64,000 bases of DNA from JAAYAY01 sp963674575. Lineage in GTDB: Bacteria; Planctomycetota; Planctomycetia; Pirellulales; Thermoguttaceae. Below are positions 42,174 to 50,709 of the stretch, piece by piece. The notes under the pieces were generated by a model. It saw nothing but the letters and a program-made list of their open reading frames with translations, did not search any database and had not been told where the DNA came from. Position numbers and translations under genes: made by a program. Each line of letters begins with the position of its first letter. Within the stretch, counting starts at the first letter, position 1. Location of the stretch: the NCBI GenBank assembly GCA_963674575.2, contig CAXXQT010000003.1:1359336-1423335 (forward strand). Direction: 5' to 3'.

Positions 42174-44748
42174 GCGGTAGCAGATTTGTCATCTTGTGGA
42201 CCGGCTCGGCAGGCTGGTACCATAGCGATCGCCAGTAGGCCCGGTCCGTTTCATAAGGGTCGATGTCGTCGGTGGCCGAGTCGAAGCTCTCGGGCAGGAC
42301 GCCGAACCGCTTCATCCAACGGACATAGTAATCGCCGGGACGGAATCCGGGGATGTCGGGGCGTCCATAGTGCTCCAGACGCGTTTTGGCCGCCCGGATG
42401 GCTTGCAGGATGGCCTGGTAGTCGGGATCGTTCGTGTCGCGAAAGGCCGGGGCAGACTGACCATCCTCGTCCCGGCACCAGTCGTAACCGCCCGCCTCCT
42501 TGGCCAACGACGCCCGGAGAATCATCGACTTCTCCGGAGACGACAGGTTGTAGAGGTTCCAGCAATACAGAGGATAGTTGAGCAAAGTCGGCGGCTTGCC
42601 GTCGACCCACTTGTCATCACGTTGCTGCTCGCTCCGCCTGCCCAGGTTGGCCACGGAACCATGACACGTCAGGCAACGCCGCTGGACGATCGGTCCCACG
42701 GGGTTCCCCAGTTCGGGTCTTGAGACGACCAAGGGCGTTGCCACCGCGTTCTCCGGGTGATTGAACACGGCGTACGTTCCGGTGAAGCCTGCGCCGGTTT
42801 CGATCCACAGGCGGACCGTGTCCCGTTCCTGCTGGGTGAGTTTCACGTCGTAATGACTGCCGTCGATCTTCTGCAGCAGCGGGCTGGCCCCGGTGCCGAA
42901 ACCGTAAGGCGGATGATTGCCGTCCTCGCCCCAACTCGAACACTGGCTGACCTGATCGTAGGCCAACAGGGTCGCATAGCTTTGGCTGAACCACTCCGTG
43001 TTGTCACCCGTCAGCACGACGCGTCCCTCGGGCTCTTCAGAGCTGTGGCAGGTCACGCAATGGCGGTCCCAAATGGGCTGAATGTCGCGCGGGTAGTCGA
43101 ACACATCGGGCACGCCGGCAAAGGGCGCAATCTGGTTCGGCGGGTTGGCGAGCGCCATCAGGGTACCGTCTGTGCAGCTATCGGGGTTTCCCGTGCGAGG
43201 TTCATGGCAACCCACGCATCCCTGGGTTTCGCCGGGCATGACCATCGTGAAATTCTGCATCCGCTTCACTGCCACGCCGTTTTCGTCGAGCGCGACGAAA
43301 TAAACTCCTCGCAAGGCCGGAACCTCGAACGAAGCCGAACCGTCCGTCTCCACGGGGACCGTTCCCAGAACTCGACGCAGCGTGATGTATCCGCCGTGAT
43401 AGCCGGGCAGGCCGTGCTTGCTGCCCGGCTTGGGCAGGTCTTCCAGCACCAGCAGCTTCTTGATTGTGCCCCGTTTGACGCCGGCCATGTTGCGGCCACG
43501 GTACACGTCGGCCAGCACGAGCTGCCCGGTGGTCATTTGCGGATCGCAGCGGCTGGGAAGGACCGGTTCGCGAAGCCGCGATCGGATTGGGCGAGGATCG
43601 TGGATCATCTTCTCGGCCTGGTAGAACTCCTGGGTCTGGCCAGCGTCGTCAAGGACGAGAAGACTCTTGTTGCGTGCCACGAGAAAACAGTCGGCAGACA
43701 AGGGATAGGGATCGCGAAAACCCTTGTTTCCCTGCCCGGAGCCGATGCTCCAGCCCAAGCCCGGCGCCTCGGGACTGATCTGCCTGGCGGCGGACCACTC
43801 GCCAGGTCCGGCTTTGACATCCACCAGCATCACGTTTCCTGCATTTTCGCGACGCCCGAAGGCCGGCGAGAAGACCGATACGAGTTGGCCCTTCACTCCG
43901 GGCACGGGCAGGGCGTCGCATTTGGCGTAGAAGTCCGGATAGGGCCGGCCCACACCGCCGAAGAGCACCATCTGGCCGGTGCCGTCGGGATTCATGACCC
44001 ACAGGTCGCGGAATTTTTCCGGGTCGCGGTCCGTGTAATCCCAACGGGTGTAAACGATGCGCCCGTCCGGCAGAACCGCCGCGCGGTCTTCCGAGATCGT
44101 GTTGGCCGAGAGACAGCGGATGTTGCCGCCATCGGCGTCCATCCGGTAGATGATGGCGGCCGGCACACGATTGCAGGCCACGAAGCGATTGCATCGGCTC
44201 GAGGAAAACACGATGCCGCCGTCGGGCAGATAGGCCGGATCGACGTCGTCGCAGTCGCCCGAGGTCAGTTGCCGGAAGCCGGTTCCATCGACGTTGATTT
44301 CGCACAGATGGTAGTGATGGGCGCCGCCCCGGCGATAGGCGAAGAGGATCTTCCCACCATCATAGTGAACGCGAGGATCGCGGAATCCGCCCTCCGGATC
44401 GTCCATTAGAACGGTCACCTGCCGGGTTCGCAGGTTGAGCTTGCAGAGTTGCGATCCGTCGGGGGCGTGGATGAATTGAGCTTCATCGGCATACTCGCCA
44501 AAGGTCGCATACCACTGGTAGGCCGGGCACAAGTCGCGGACGACGAACACAATCTCCTCGGCGCCGCCTATTGCCTGCAACGCCTTGTTCACCAACGTGC
44601 TTGCACCGGCGGCAGGGCTGTCAGAGTTGGTCGCGGTTGTGTCCGCGCCCCGGGCCGCGTTGCCCAGCACACCGGCCAGCCGCGTCTGGGAATTCATCGC
44701 CACAGATAGCAGGGCCAGCGTTGCCACAAGAATGAGTCGTTGTTTCAT
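42145..44748 (-). CDS. Exported three-CxxCH protein related to HzsA-like planctomycete proteins
   Basis: 867 residues from the ATG at 44748 (GGGAAG upstream, signal peptide begins here); the frame stays open upstream to 44940 but without signal-peptide character. The first 350 residues look like a TolB/WD40-type propeller (MDADGGNIRCLSANTISEDR, DGRIVYTRWDYTDRD). Three heme-binding motifs follow: CVGCH (511-515), CVTCH (564-568) and CLTCH (692-696). This layout matches what is annotated as hydrazine-synthase-alpha-related proteins in many non-anammox planctomycetes. Three c-type hemes suggest periplasmic electron transfer or an enzyme, but no beta/gamma partner genes are nearby, so hydrazine synthesis is not implied. 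Ends overlap the previous gene by 29 bases. Confidence 0.7.
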   Translation of the reverse strand: MKQRLILVATLALLSVAMNSQTRLAGVLGNAARGADTTATNSDSPAAGASTLVNKALQAIGGAEEIVFVVRDLCPAYQWYATFGEYADEAQFIHAPDGSQLCKLNLRTRQVTVLMDDPEGGFRDPRVHYDGGKILFAYRRGGAHHYHLCEINVDGTGFRQLTSGDCDDVDPAYLPDGGIVFSSSRCNRFVACNRVPAAIIYRMDADGGNIRCLSANTISEDRAAVLPDGRIVYTRWDYTDRDPEKFRDLWVMNPDGTGQMVLFGGVGRPYPDFYAKCDALPVPGVKGQLVSVFSPAFGRRENAGNVMLVDVKAGPGEWSAARQISPEAPGLGWSIGSGQGNKGFRDPYPLSADCFLVARNKSLLVLDDAGQTQEFYQAEKMIHDPRPIRSRLREPVLPSRCDPQMTTGQLVLADVYRGRNMAGVKRGTIKKLLVLEDLPKPGSKHGLPGYHGGYITLRRVLGTVPVETDGSASFEVPALRGVYFVALDENGVAVKRMQNFTMVMPGETQGCVGCHEPRTGNPDSCTDGTLMALANPPNQIAPFAGVPDVFDYPRDIQPIWDRHCVTCHSSEEPEGRVVLTGDNTEWFSQSYATLLAYDQVSQCSSWGEDGNHPPYGFGTGASPLLQKIDGSHYDVKLTQQERDTVRLWIETGAGFTGTYAVFNHPENAVATPLVVSRPELGNPVGPIVQRRCLTCHGSVANLGRRSEQQRDDKWVDGKPPTLLNYPLYCWNLYNLSSPEKSMILRASLAKEAGGYDWCRDEDGQSAPAFRDTNDPDYQAILQAIRAAKTRLEHYGRPDIPGFRPGDYYVRWMKRFGVLPESFDSATDDIDPYETDRAYWRSLWYQPAEPVHKMTNLLPLNQLGRRQP

Positions 44749-45001
44749 GGCTTCTTCCCTCACGGTCACGAGACGTCCCTCGGATAAGGGGCGAGGCAGG
44801 CATCCGCTTCTGACTAACCTCGTTCGTACAAAACAGTTTATGCCAATTGGGCGCCGGATCGCAATGACGAATTCCCGTAGCCGCGCGAGCTTCAGAGGCG
44901 ACGTGGCCGATACTGGCCCACTCCGACCCCCGGCCCCCACAAGTGACCTTGTCGCAAAATGGGCCGTTTGTTACCCTCCCCCCTCTTTTCGCGGGTGACT
45001 C

Positions 45002-46576
45002 GTGGCAGAGCACACGGCTATGCAAGACCCTTGGGGATCGACACACCTTCGTCGATGGAAGCGCGCTCTCTTGCTCGGCGCGCTGGTTGTCCTTGCTGCG
45101 CCGGTGGGCTCGGTCACCTCCTGGGGCCAGCAACCGGAAAACGAGTCTGTTGAGCAGCTCCGGCAGGAATTGCAGCAACTCCGCCAGGAGATGGAGCGGC
45201 GCCAAGCCAACCTGGAAACGCAGCAGTCGGACTTCGAAGACCGGGTGCGAGCCGGGGGCAGGCAGATTTCCGGGCGGATTTCGGCCTTGGAGGGAGCCGG
45301 AGAGGAGATTAGTCGCCAGTTGGAACTGCGAATTCCCTCCTACAACGCCTTGCCGGCGGCTTCGAGGCAGAATTTGAGAGGGGAGATGAGCCTTGACGAC
45401 CGGCTCGAGGACCTGATCATCTTTCACGGCTACCTCCGCAGCGGCTTTGGAGCAAACGGCCAAGGCGGCGGCCAGGAGGTGTTCCAGGCGCCGGGGGCGC
45501 CCGCCAAGTATCGGCTGGGAAACGAAGCGGACACCTACGGGGAGATCATCTTCGACAAAGAGTGGTCGTCGAACAAGACGGGAGCCCAGTTCCGCGGAGA
45601 GATTCTGCTCGGGTTCCAAACCAAGCAGAACATGAGCTTCGATCCCGACAACGACGCCTTTTTCTTGCGCGAGGCCTTTGTGGAAACGAGGCGTCTCGCC
45701 TGGGTTCCCGACTGGGTGTTTTGGGCCGGCCAACGCTACTACGACCGCCATGACGTGCATATCAACGACTTCTACTATCTCGATATGTCGGGCTATGGCG
45801 GCGGAATTCGCGACATCAACCTCGGCATCTGCACCTTCGATATCGCCTACCTGGGCGGCTCCCTGGAAGACGTGGTGACCCATCGAGGCGAAGTTTCCGG
45901 ACACCATCTGGACATGCGTTTTCAGAACCTGGAGGTCCCTCTGGGTAAAGGGATAATCTGGGGCGATCTTGCCATTACCCCGGGTGGCGAACTGGAGGAC
46001 GGCACGACCGTTGAGGACTCGAGCGGCTTCGCCGTGGGCTTCATCCATATCCGCGAAGACGTGCTTGGCGGCTTCAACAAGGCGGCCGCCCTTTGGGGAA
46101 GGGGCGCTGCCTCCGATTTCTCCACGAGCGTTTCCGACCCGCTGACGGCCATCGATGCCACCTACCAGTTCCTGTTCACCGAGACGCTCACCATGCAGCC
46201 GAGCGACTCCTTCACCATGCAGACCACCTTCATTACGCGAGTGATCGACAACGGGGATCCGAGCAATTCGGAAATCACCTGGGTTTCGGGAGGCCTCCGT
46301 CCCATCTTCCACCTGACCGACTACTGGGCCGTGGCCTTCGAGTACGGGGCCGACCACGTCGACAACAAGCAGTTGGGAGTGGAAGGAACCCTGCACAAAT
46401 TCACCATCGCCCCGGAACTTCGTGCCGGCCACGAGTTCTTCTCCCGTCCCTCCTTGCGGATGTTCGTGACCTACGCCGTTTGGCCCGACGAGTTCCGAGG
46501 GCTTGTTGGCGGAGACGCCTACACGACCGATACGGAAGGCTTTTCCATGGGCTGCCAGGTGGAGACGTGGTGGTAG
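45002..46576 (+). CDS. LamB-type outer-membrane carbohydrate porin
   Basis: 524 residues. An export signal lies within the first 42 residues (the start could be the GTG at 45002 or the ATG at 45020). A coiled-coil stretch of E, Q and R (about 45-110) may trimerise the protein at the periplasmic side. The region RHDVHINDFYYLDMSGYGGG is close to the maltoporin signature, and alternate hydrophobic strands continue to the C-terminal W, typical of an outer-membrane beta-barrel. LamB family members conduct maltodextrins and other sugars. Here it probably serves oligosaccharides released by the secreted hydrolases. It is divergent from the HzsA-like gene and 99 bases before a GT9 gene. Confidence 0.8.
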   Translation: MAEHTAMQDPWGSTHLRRWKRALLLGALVVLAAPVGSVTSWGQQPENESVEQLRQELQQLRQEMERRQANLETQQSDFEDRVRAGGRQISGRISALEGAGEEISRQLELRIPSYNALPAASRQNLRGEMSLDDRLEDLIIFHGYLRSGFGANGQGGGQEVFQAPGAPAKYRLGNEADTYGEIIFDKEWSSNKTGAQFRGEILLGFQTKQNMSFDPDNDAFFLREAFVETRRLAWVPDWVFWAGQRYYDRHDVHINDFYYLDMSGYGGGIRDINLGICTFDIAYLGGSLEDVVTHRGEVSGHHLDMRFQNLEVPLGKGIIWGDLAITPGGELEDGTTVEDSSGFAVGFIHIREDVLGGFNKAAALWGRGAASDFSTSVSDPLTAIDATYQFLFTETLTMQPSDSFTMQTTFITRVIDNGDPSNSEITWVSGGLRPIFHLTDYWAVAFEYGADHVDNKQLGVEGTLHKFTIAPELRAGHEFFSRPSLRMFVTYAVWPDEFRGLVGGDAYTTDTEGFSMGCQVETWW

Positions 46577-46675
46577 GGGCTCAACTGCTATTGGGGGCCC
46601 GGGGCGATACTCGGTATCATGGCCAAGCTGCCTTTGACGCATCTTTTCCTCCTCCCCCAACAAGCGGACCTGCTC

Positions 46676-47716
46676 ATGCCCGATAAGCCGAGGATTTTGA
46701 TCGTACGTCTGACGGCGATCGGCGACGTGTTGCACAGCCTACCTGTCCTTTGTGCCTTGCGGGATCGGTTTCCTGACGCCGAGATCGGGTGGATGTCAGA
46801 AGGCAGGGCGGGATGCCTGTTGGAAGGGCATCCGGCACTCGATCGGCTCATTGCCGCCCCCCGCCGCTGGCTCAAGTCGTGGAAAGCCGTCCGCCGGGTT
46901 CGAAGGGAACTGCACGAGTTTCGCCCCGAGATCGCCATCGATGTTCAGGGCCTGACAAAAAGCGCCGTAGCGGCGCGGCTTTCCGGGGCTCGGCGGCGGA
47001 TCGGTTTCGGCTGTGAAAAGGGCCGCGAACTGAGTCGCTGGCTCAACACGCAGTTCGTTCACTCTTCGGCTGCCCACATCATCGACGCCAACCTCGAACT
47101 GCTCCGCCCCTTGGGAATCGAGAAACCCCGGGTCCATTTCGACTTGCCGGAAACGGACGAAGATCGCCAGTCGACCGAAGCGATTCTCGCTCGACTTGGA
47201 CAATCCGGGCCCTTTGCTTTGATCAACGTGGGAGCCGGCTGGACCTCGAAACTGTGGCGGATGGATCGCTATGCCGCCGTGGCACGCCACTTGGGACGCC
47301 GCCGCGCAATTCCATCCATCGTGGTTTGGGCGGGCGACGAAGAACGCCAAGCAGCCGAGCAGGTCGTGGCCGAATCCGAATCAGCGGCCGTGTTGGCCCC
47401 CGACACGTCCCTGCGGGAACTGGCGGCGCTGTGCCGCCGCGCCGCCTTGTTTGTCGGTTCCGACACCGGGCCGCTCCATCTTGCCGCCGCCGTGGGCACT
47501 CCCTGCGTGGGACTCTACGGGCCCATGCCCGCTCGACGCAACGGCCCCTACGGCCCCCAGCACATCGCCCTCCAGAAGGCGACGTTCGTGGGGACGAGCC
47601 GCGAGCGTCGCAGCGCCCCGCGGTCGTTGATGGACGCGATCACGGTAGACGACGTCTGCCTGGCATGCGACGAGATTCTCGATCGCGGAACCGCGCCTGT
47701 CGCGAAAGCGTCGTAG
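46676..47716 (+). CDS. Glycosyltransferase family 9 (LPS heptosyltransferase I-like)
   Basis: 346 residues from the ATG at 46676; an ATG at 46619 would add 19 residues. The opening RILIVRLTAIGDVLHSLPVL and the donor segment ALFVGSDTGPLHLAAAVGTPCVGLYGP are signatures of GT9. It should transfer heptose (or a similar sugar) to a lipid A or glycan acceptor at the cytoplasmic side. The other GT9 in this window is in an operon with a GT4; this one is alone and follows the porin. Family assignment is safe; activity class and acceptor are not. It ends next to a palindrome array. Confidence 0.87.
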   Translation: MPDKPRILIVRLTAIGDVLHSLPVLCALRDRFPDAEIGWMSEGRAGCLLEGHPALDRLIAAPRRWLKSWKAVRRVRRELHEFRPEIAIDVQGLTKSAVAARLSGARRRIGFGCEKGRELSRWLNTQFVHSSAAHIIDANLELLRPLGIEKPRVHFDLPETDEDRQSTEAILARLGQSGPFALINVGAGWTSKLWRMDRYAAVARHLGRRRAIPSIVVWAGDEERQAAEQVVAESESAAVLAPDTSLRELAALCRRAALFVGSDTGPLHLAAAVGTPCVGLYGPMPARRNGPYGPQHIALQKATFVGTSRERRSAPRSLMDAITVDDVCLACDEILDRGTAPVAKAS

Positions 47717-47724
47717 GGTTCCCT

Positions 47725-48278
47725 GTAGCGGTGGCATCCTGCTTCAGCCCGGCTGCTATCGTCGGGTTTCAGGAAGACGTTGCAGCGACGAGAACCGGTT
47801 GATTTGCAGCCGGGCTTTTCGGGTTGGTGGCAGTTGGAACCAAGAGCCGGGCTACGATTGATACTCGACCGGCGAGGCTGCACAGGCTGAGGTGGTCGAT
47901 TCAAGAGCCCGGCTATTCTGCTTCAGCCCGGCTGCTGCCGTTTCTTTTCGAGGAGACGTTGCAGCGACGGGAACGGGAAGATCTGCAGCCGGGCTTTTTA
48001 AAGTCCCCGGCGGTTGAGGACAAGAGCCGGGCTACCTCAGCAAGCCCCTACAATCATGTTGCCTGATGTGAGGTGGTCAATTCAAGAGCCCGGCTATTCT
48101 GCTTCAGCCCGGCTGCTGCCGTTTCTTTTCGAGGAGACGTTGCAGCGACGGGAACGGGAAGATCTGCAGCCGGGCTTTTTAAAGTCCCCGGCGGTTGAGG
48201 ACAAGAGCCGGGCTACCTCGGCAAGCCCCTACAATCATGTTGCCTGATGTGAGGTGGTCAATTCAAGAGCCCGGCTAT
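47725..48278. repeat. 181 bp tandem array of AGCCCGGCT-bounded palindromes
   Basis: Two near-identical units (about 47901-48081 and 48082-48262) follow a diverged copy (from about 47740) and end with a 16-base partial copy that overlaps the glgA stop codon. Each unit carries two stem-loops: AGCCCGGCTGC...GCAGCCGGGCT and AGAGCCGGGCTACC...AGAGCCCGGCTA; the second also has ACCTC/GAGGT inner pairing. The first copy opens with GTAGCGGTGGCATCC, the same 15-mer as in the inverted repeat at 5586. The layout of two hairpins per unit matches the 200 bp array at 17.6-18.6 kb although the interiors differ. Confidence 0.88.
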
Positions 48279-49756
48279 CCCCTCGCACCCGTGCGGCGGC
48301 AGGTTTCTTCGTAGAGCGCCGCATACTGCTGGGCGCTGCGGGTCCACGACCAGTCCTGACGCATCCCGGTGGCGATCAACCGGCTCCAGCGTTCGGGCTG
48401 GTGATACGTCTGGCACGCTCGCCAAAGGGTCTCGCCGAGGGCCATTCCCGTATCCGGTCGGAAGCTGAATCCGTTGGCCGTTCCGTTGGCAAGTGTTGAA
48501 TCGTTGGCGTTGACAACGGTGTCGGCCAGTCCGCCTGTTTCGCGAACGATCGGCACGGTGCCGTACTGGAAACTGTACATCTGGTTCAGCCCGCACGGCT
48601 CGAATCGGCTCGGCATCATGAAGATGTCGGCCCCGGCCTCGATCTGGTGCGCCGTCTCGTCGGAGAACCCGATCTTGACGGCGACCTTCTGCGGATAATG
48701 CCGTGCGTAATCGCGGAACGTCTGTTCGAGCCTCGGGTCGCCCGTTCCCAGGAGGACCCATTGAACATCGTTGTTCTGGGCCCAGCCGGGCATGATCTCG
48801 GCGATCAGGTCGAAGCCCTTCTGGTGGGCGATGCGACCCACAATGCCGATCAAGGGCACTTCGGCTCGCTGGGGCAGTCCGAACTGGCCTTGCAAGGCCG
48901 CCTTGCAGGCGGGCTTGCCCTCGGCCACCGTGTCGGCCGAGTAGTTGGCGGCAAGGAAGGGATCCGTGGCCGGGTTCCACTCCGCGCAATTGATCCCGTT
49001 GAGGATGCCGCAAAGCGAGTCGCGACGGTGCTGCAACACGCTTTGCAAGCCGAAGCCGAATTCGGGGGTCTGGATCTCTTCGGCGTAGCGGCGGCTCACC
49101 GTGTTCAACGAGTCGGCGAAGACCAGGCCCGTTTTCATCAAGTTGAGTTTCCCGTAGAACTCCATTTCCCGCCAGTTGAAATGCTTCCAGTCGAGTCCCG
49201 TCAACAGCATGTCCCAGTGCCAGAAGCTGCCCTGGTAGGCCAGATTGTGGATGGTCAACAGCGAGGCGATCTTCGAGTAGCGCCGAACCCGGCCGTATTC
49301 CAGCTTCAGGTAAGCGGGAATGATGCCCGTTTGCCAGTCGTTGCAGTGGATCACATCGACGTCCAGATCCAGAACGCGAATCAGCTCCAGGACAGCACGG
49401 GAGAAGAAGACAAAGCGTTCGCAGTTGTCCACGTAGTCTTTGTCTTGTTCACGGTAAAGTTCGGCACGGTCGAAATACTGATCCTGTTGGACGAGATAGA
49501 CGGGCACGTCGCTGGAGGGCAGCCTGCTCTCCAGGATGTGGCCGGTGACGGTCTTGCTGCCAACGGGGATGATGAAGTCGATCCCCATAGGCTTGACGGG
49601 GACTCCACACCACATGGCGTGCCGGTAGGCCGGCAGGACGAGGATAGGACGATGTCCCAAACGAGCCAACTCCAGGGGGAGCGCCCCGCACACATCCGCC
49701 AACCCCCCCGTTTTAGCGTAGGGGACTGCTTCACTGGTTGCCAACAGAATGTTCAC
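48275..49756 (-). CDS. glgA: Glycogen synthase GlgA (GT5)
   Basis: 493 residues. KTGGLADVCGALP (K15 in the ADP-glucose-binding KxGG motif) opens the protein, and HCNDWQTGIIPAYL and IHNLAYQG are typical of GT5. In the second half IGIVGRIAHQKGFDL and PSRFEPCGLNQMYSFQYGTVPIVRETGGL are the donor-site motifs. It transfers glucose from ADP-glucose to growing alpha-1,4-glucan. Length is normal for bacterial GlgA. No other glg gene is adjacent. Its stop codon lies in the terminal partial copy of the 181 bp array, so the array probably occupies its 3' UTR. Confidence 0.95.
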   Translation of the reverse strand: MNILLATSEAVPYAKTGGLADVCGALPLELARLGHRPILVLPAYRHAMWCGVPVKPMGIDFIIPVGSKTVTGHILESRLPSSDVPVYLVQQDQYFDRAELYREQDKDYVDNCERFVFFSRAVLELIRVLDLDVDVIHCNDWQTGIIPAYLKLEYGRVRRYSKIASLLTIHNLAYQGSFWHWDMLLTGLDWKHFNWREMEFYGKLNLMKTGLVFADSLNTVSRRYAEEIQTPEFGFGLQSVLQHRRDSLCGILNGINCAEWNPATDPFLAANYSADTVAEGKPACKAALQGQFGLPQRAEVPLIGIVGRIAHQKGFDLIAEIMPGWAQNNDVQWVLLGTGDPRLEQTFRDYARHYPQKVAVKIGFSDETAHQIEAGADIFMMPSRFEPCGLNQMYSFQYGTVPIVRETGGLADTVVNANDSTLANGTANGFSFRPDTGMALGETLWRACQTYHQPERWSRLIATGMRQDWSWTRSAQQYAALYEETCRRTGARG

Positions 49757-49974
49757 GGCTGATCTCTTCCTACAGAAAACCGGGTGGCGCGCACGGTTAC
49801 CGCGTTTCGCTCATCGTTCCCATCGGAGCAACCAGGCTCGCGGGATAAGGGACTTTTCTGTGAAATTATACAGCCTGGGCAAAATGTTCGACCTCCCTTT
49901 CAGTGGTACCAAATTGGCCGATTCTGCCGCACAGCGAGAACAATCTGACAGCCTCTCCCTTAAATTGTGGGGTG

Positions 49975-50400
49975 TCAGCCTGGAACGCCCGGTGCCTCCG
50001 CCTTGATCCGCCGAGTCAGCCATGCCACAACCCCCGCGGCGAGGAGAAGACACGGCCCCTCGGACACCGTCCAGAACCAGGGCATTCCCGCAGTAACGTC
50101 GATCCAAAGGAGGCTGAGTCCGCAAAGGCCTGGCACCCACGCCAACAGCGAGAGAGCAGGAAGGTATCGGCGGACGTCGAAAGAGACATAAACGACGACC
50201 GCGCCATGGGCCGCGTAGAGCAGGGAGGTGGAACGAGCCAGGTAGGGAACGATGGTCGCATCGGGGAGATGCCCCAATCCGAGCCACTCGTGGATCGCTC
50301 CCATCCAGGCGAAAGGCATGAAGGTGGGCACAATCACCAAGAAGGCAACCAGCCCGACGGCTCGCAAGACCAACGCCAGCGTTCGTTCCGCCCAGCACAT
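49975..50400 (-). CDS. Small multi-pass membrane protein of unknown function
   Basis: 141 residues starting at the ATG at 50400, which has AAGGA 9 bases upstream. Four hydrophobic helices are evident (for example VLRAVGLVAFLVIVPTFMPF, LLYAAHGAVVVYVSF, YLPALSLLAWVPGLCGLSLL and PCLLLAAGVVAWL), separated by short loops with conserved-looking G and P. It resembles small planctomycete integral membrane proteins seen next to energy or cell-wall genes, but I cannot name a family. The competing plus-strand frame over the same bases is low-complexity and not convincing. It lies 218 bases upstream of glgA, on the same strand. Confidence 0.6.
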   Translation of the reverse strand: MCWAERTLALVLRAVGLVAFLVIVPTFMPFAWMGAIHEWLGLGHLPDATIVPYLARSTSLLYAAHGAVVVYVSFDVRRYLPALSLLAWVPGLCGLSLLWIDVTAGMPWFWTVSEGPCLLLAAGVVAWLTRRIKAEAPGVPG

Positions 50401-50433
50401 GATCCGATTCCTTGTTGGGGAGAAGAAAAGACG

Positions 50434-50654
50434 ACCACAGAGAGCACGGAGGACACAGAGGAATATTCAGCCAAATGAAGAATGGCGAAAGTCGAATGTC
50501 GAAAGAACGATAAATGACCTAAGGCGCGAAATGCCGTATTCCAGCACAACCTTCGTCATTCAGGCCTTTGGATTTGCTTCGTCATTTGATTTTCCTCATT
50601 CGTCATTTCTCAGTTACTCCATTCTTCTCCGTGTCCTCTGGGTCCTCCGTGGTG
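50434..50654. repeat. Inverted pair of CACGGAGGACACAGAG-type repeats
   Basis: ACCACAGAGAGCACGGAGGA... at 50434-50460 and its rough complement (CTCCGTGTCCTCTGG...CCGTGGTG) at 50627-50654 enclose about 165 bases rich in TCGTCATT-type motifs. This accounts for the 309-base gap between the membrane protein and the beta-helix gene. Both arms are imperfect copies of a simple CCACGGAGGACACAGAGG motif that I recall as common in environmental bacterial intergenic DNA. No gene seen inside. Confidence 0.65.
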
Positions 50655-50709
50655 TTCTCCCCTTATTGCCAAATCGTTTGTGCCTGAAGCAGTTCTTCCG
50701 GAAACGCTT

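Noticed and set aside
42757..44409. 550-codon plus-strand frame over the HzsA-like gene
   Set aside because: It has no motifs and the other strand carries three CxxCH sites and a signal peptide.
42145..44748. Evidence of anammox metabolism
   Set aside because: Only the alpha-like protein is present; other hydrazine synthase subunits and related genes are absent in the window, and similar proteins occur in many non-anammox planctomycetes.
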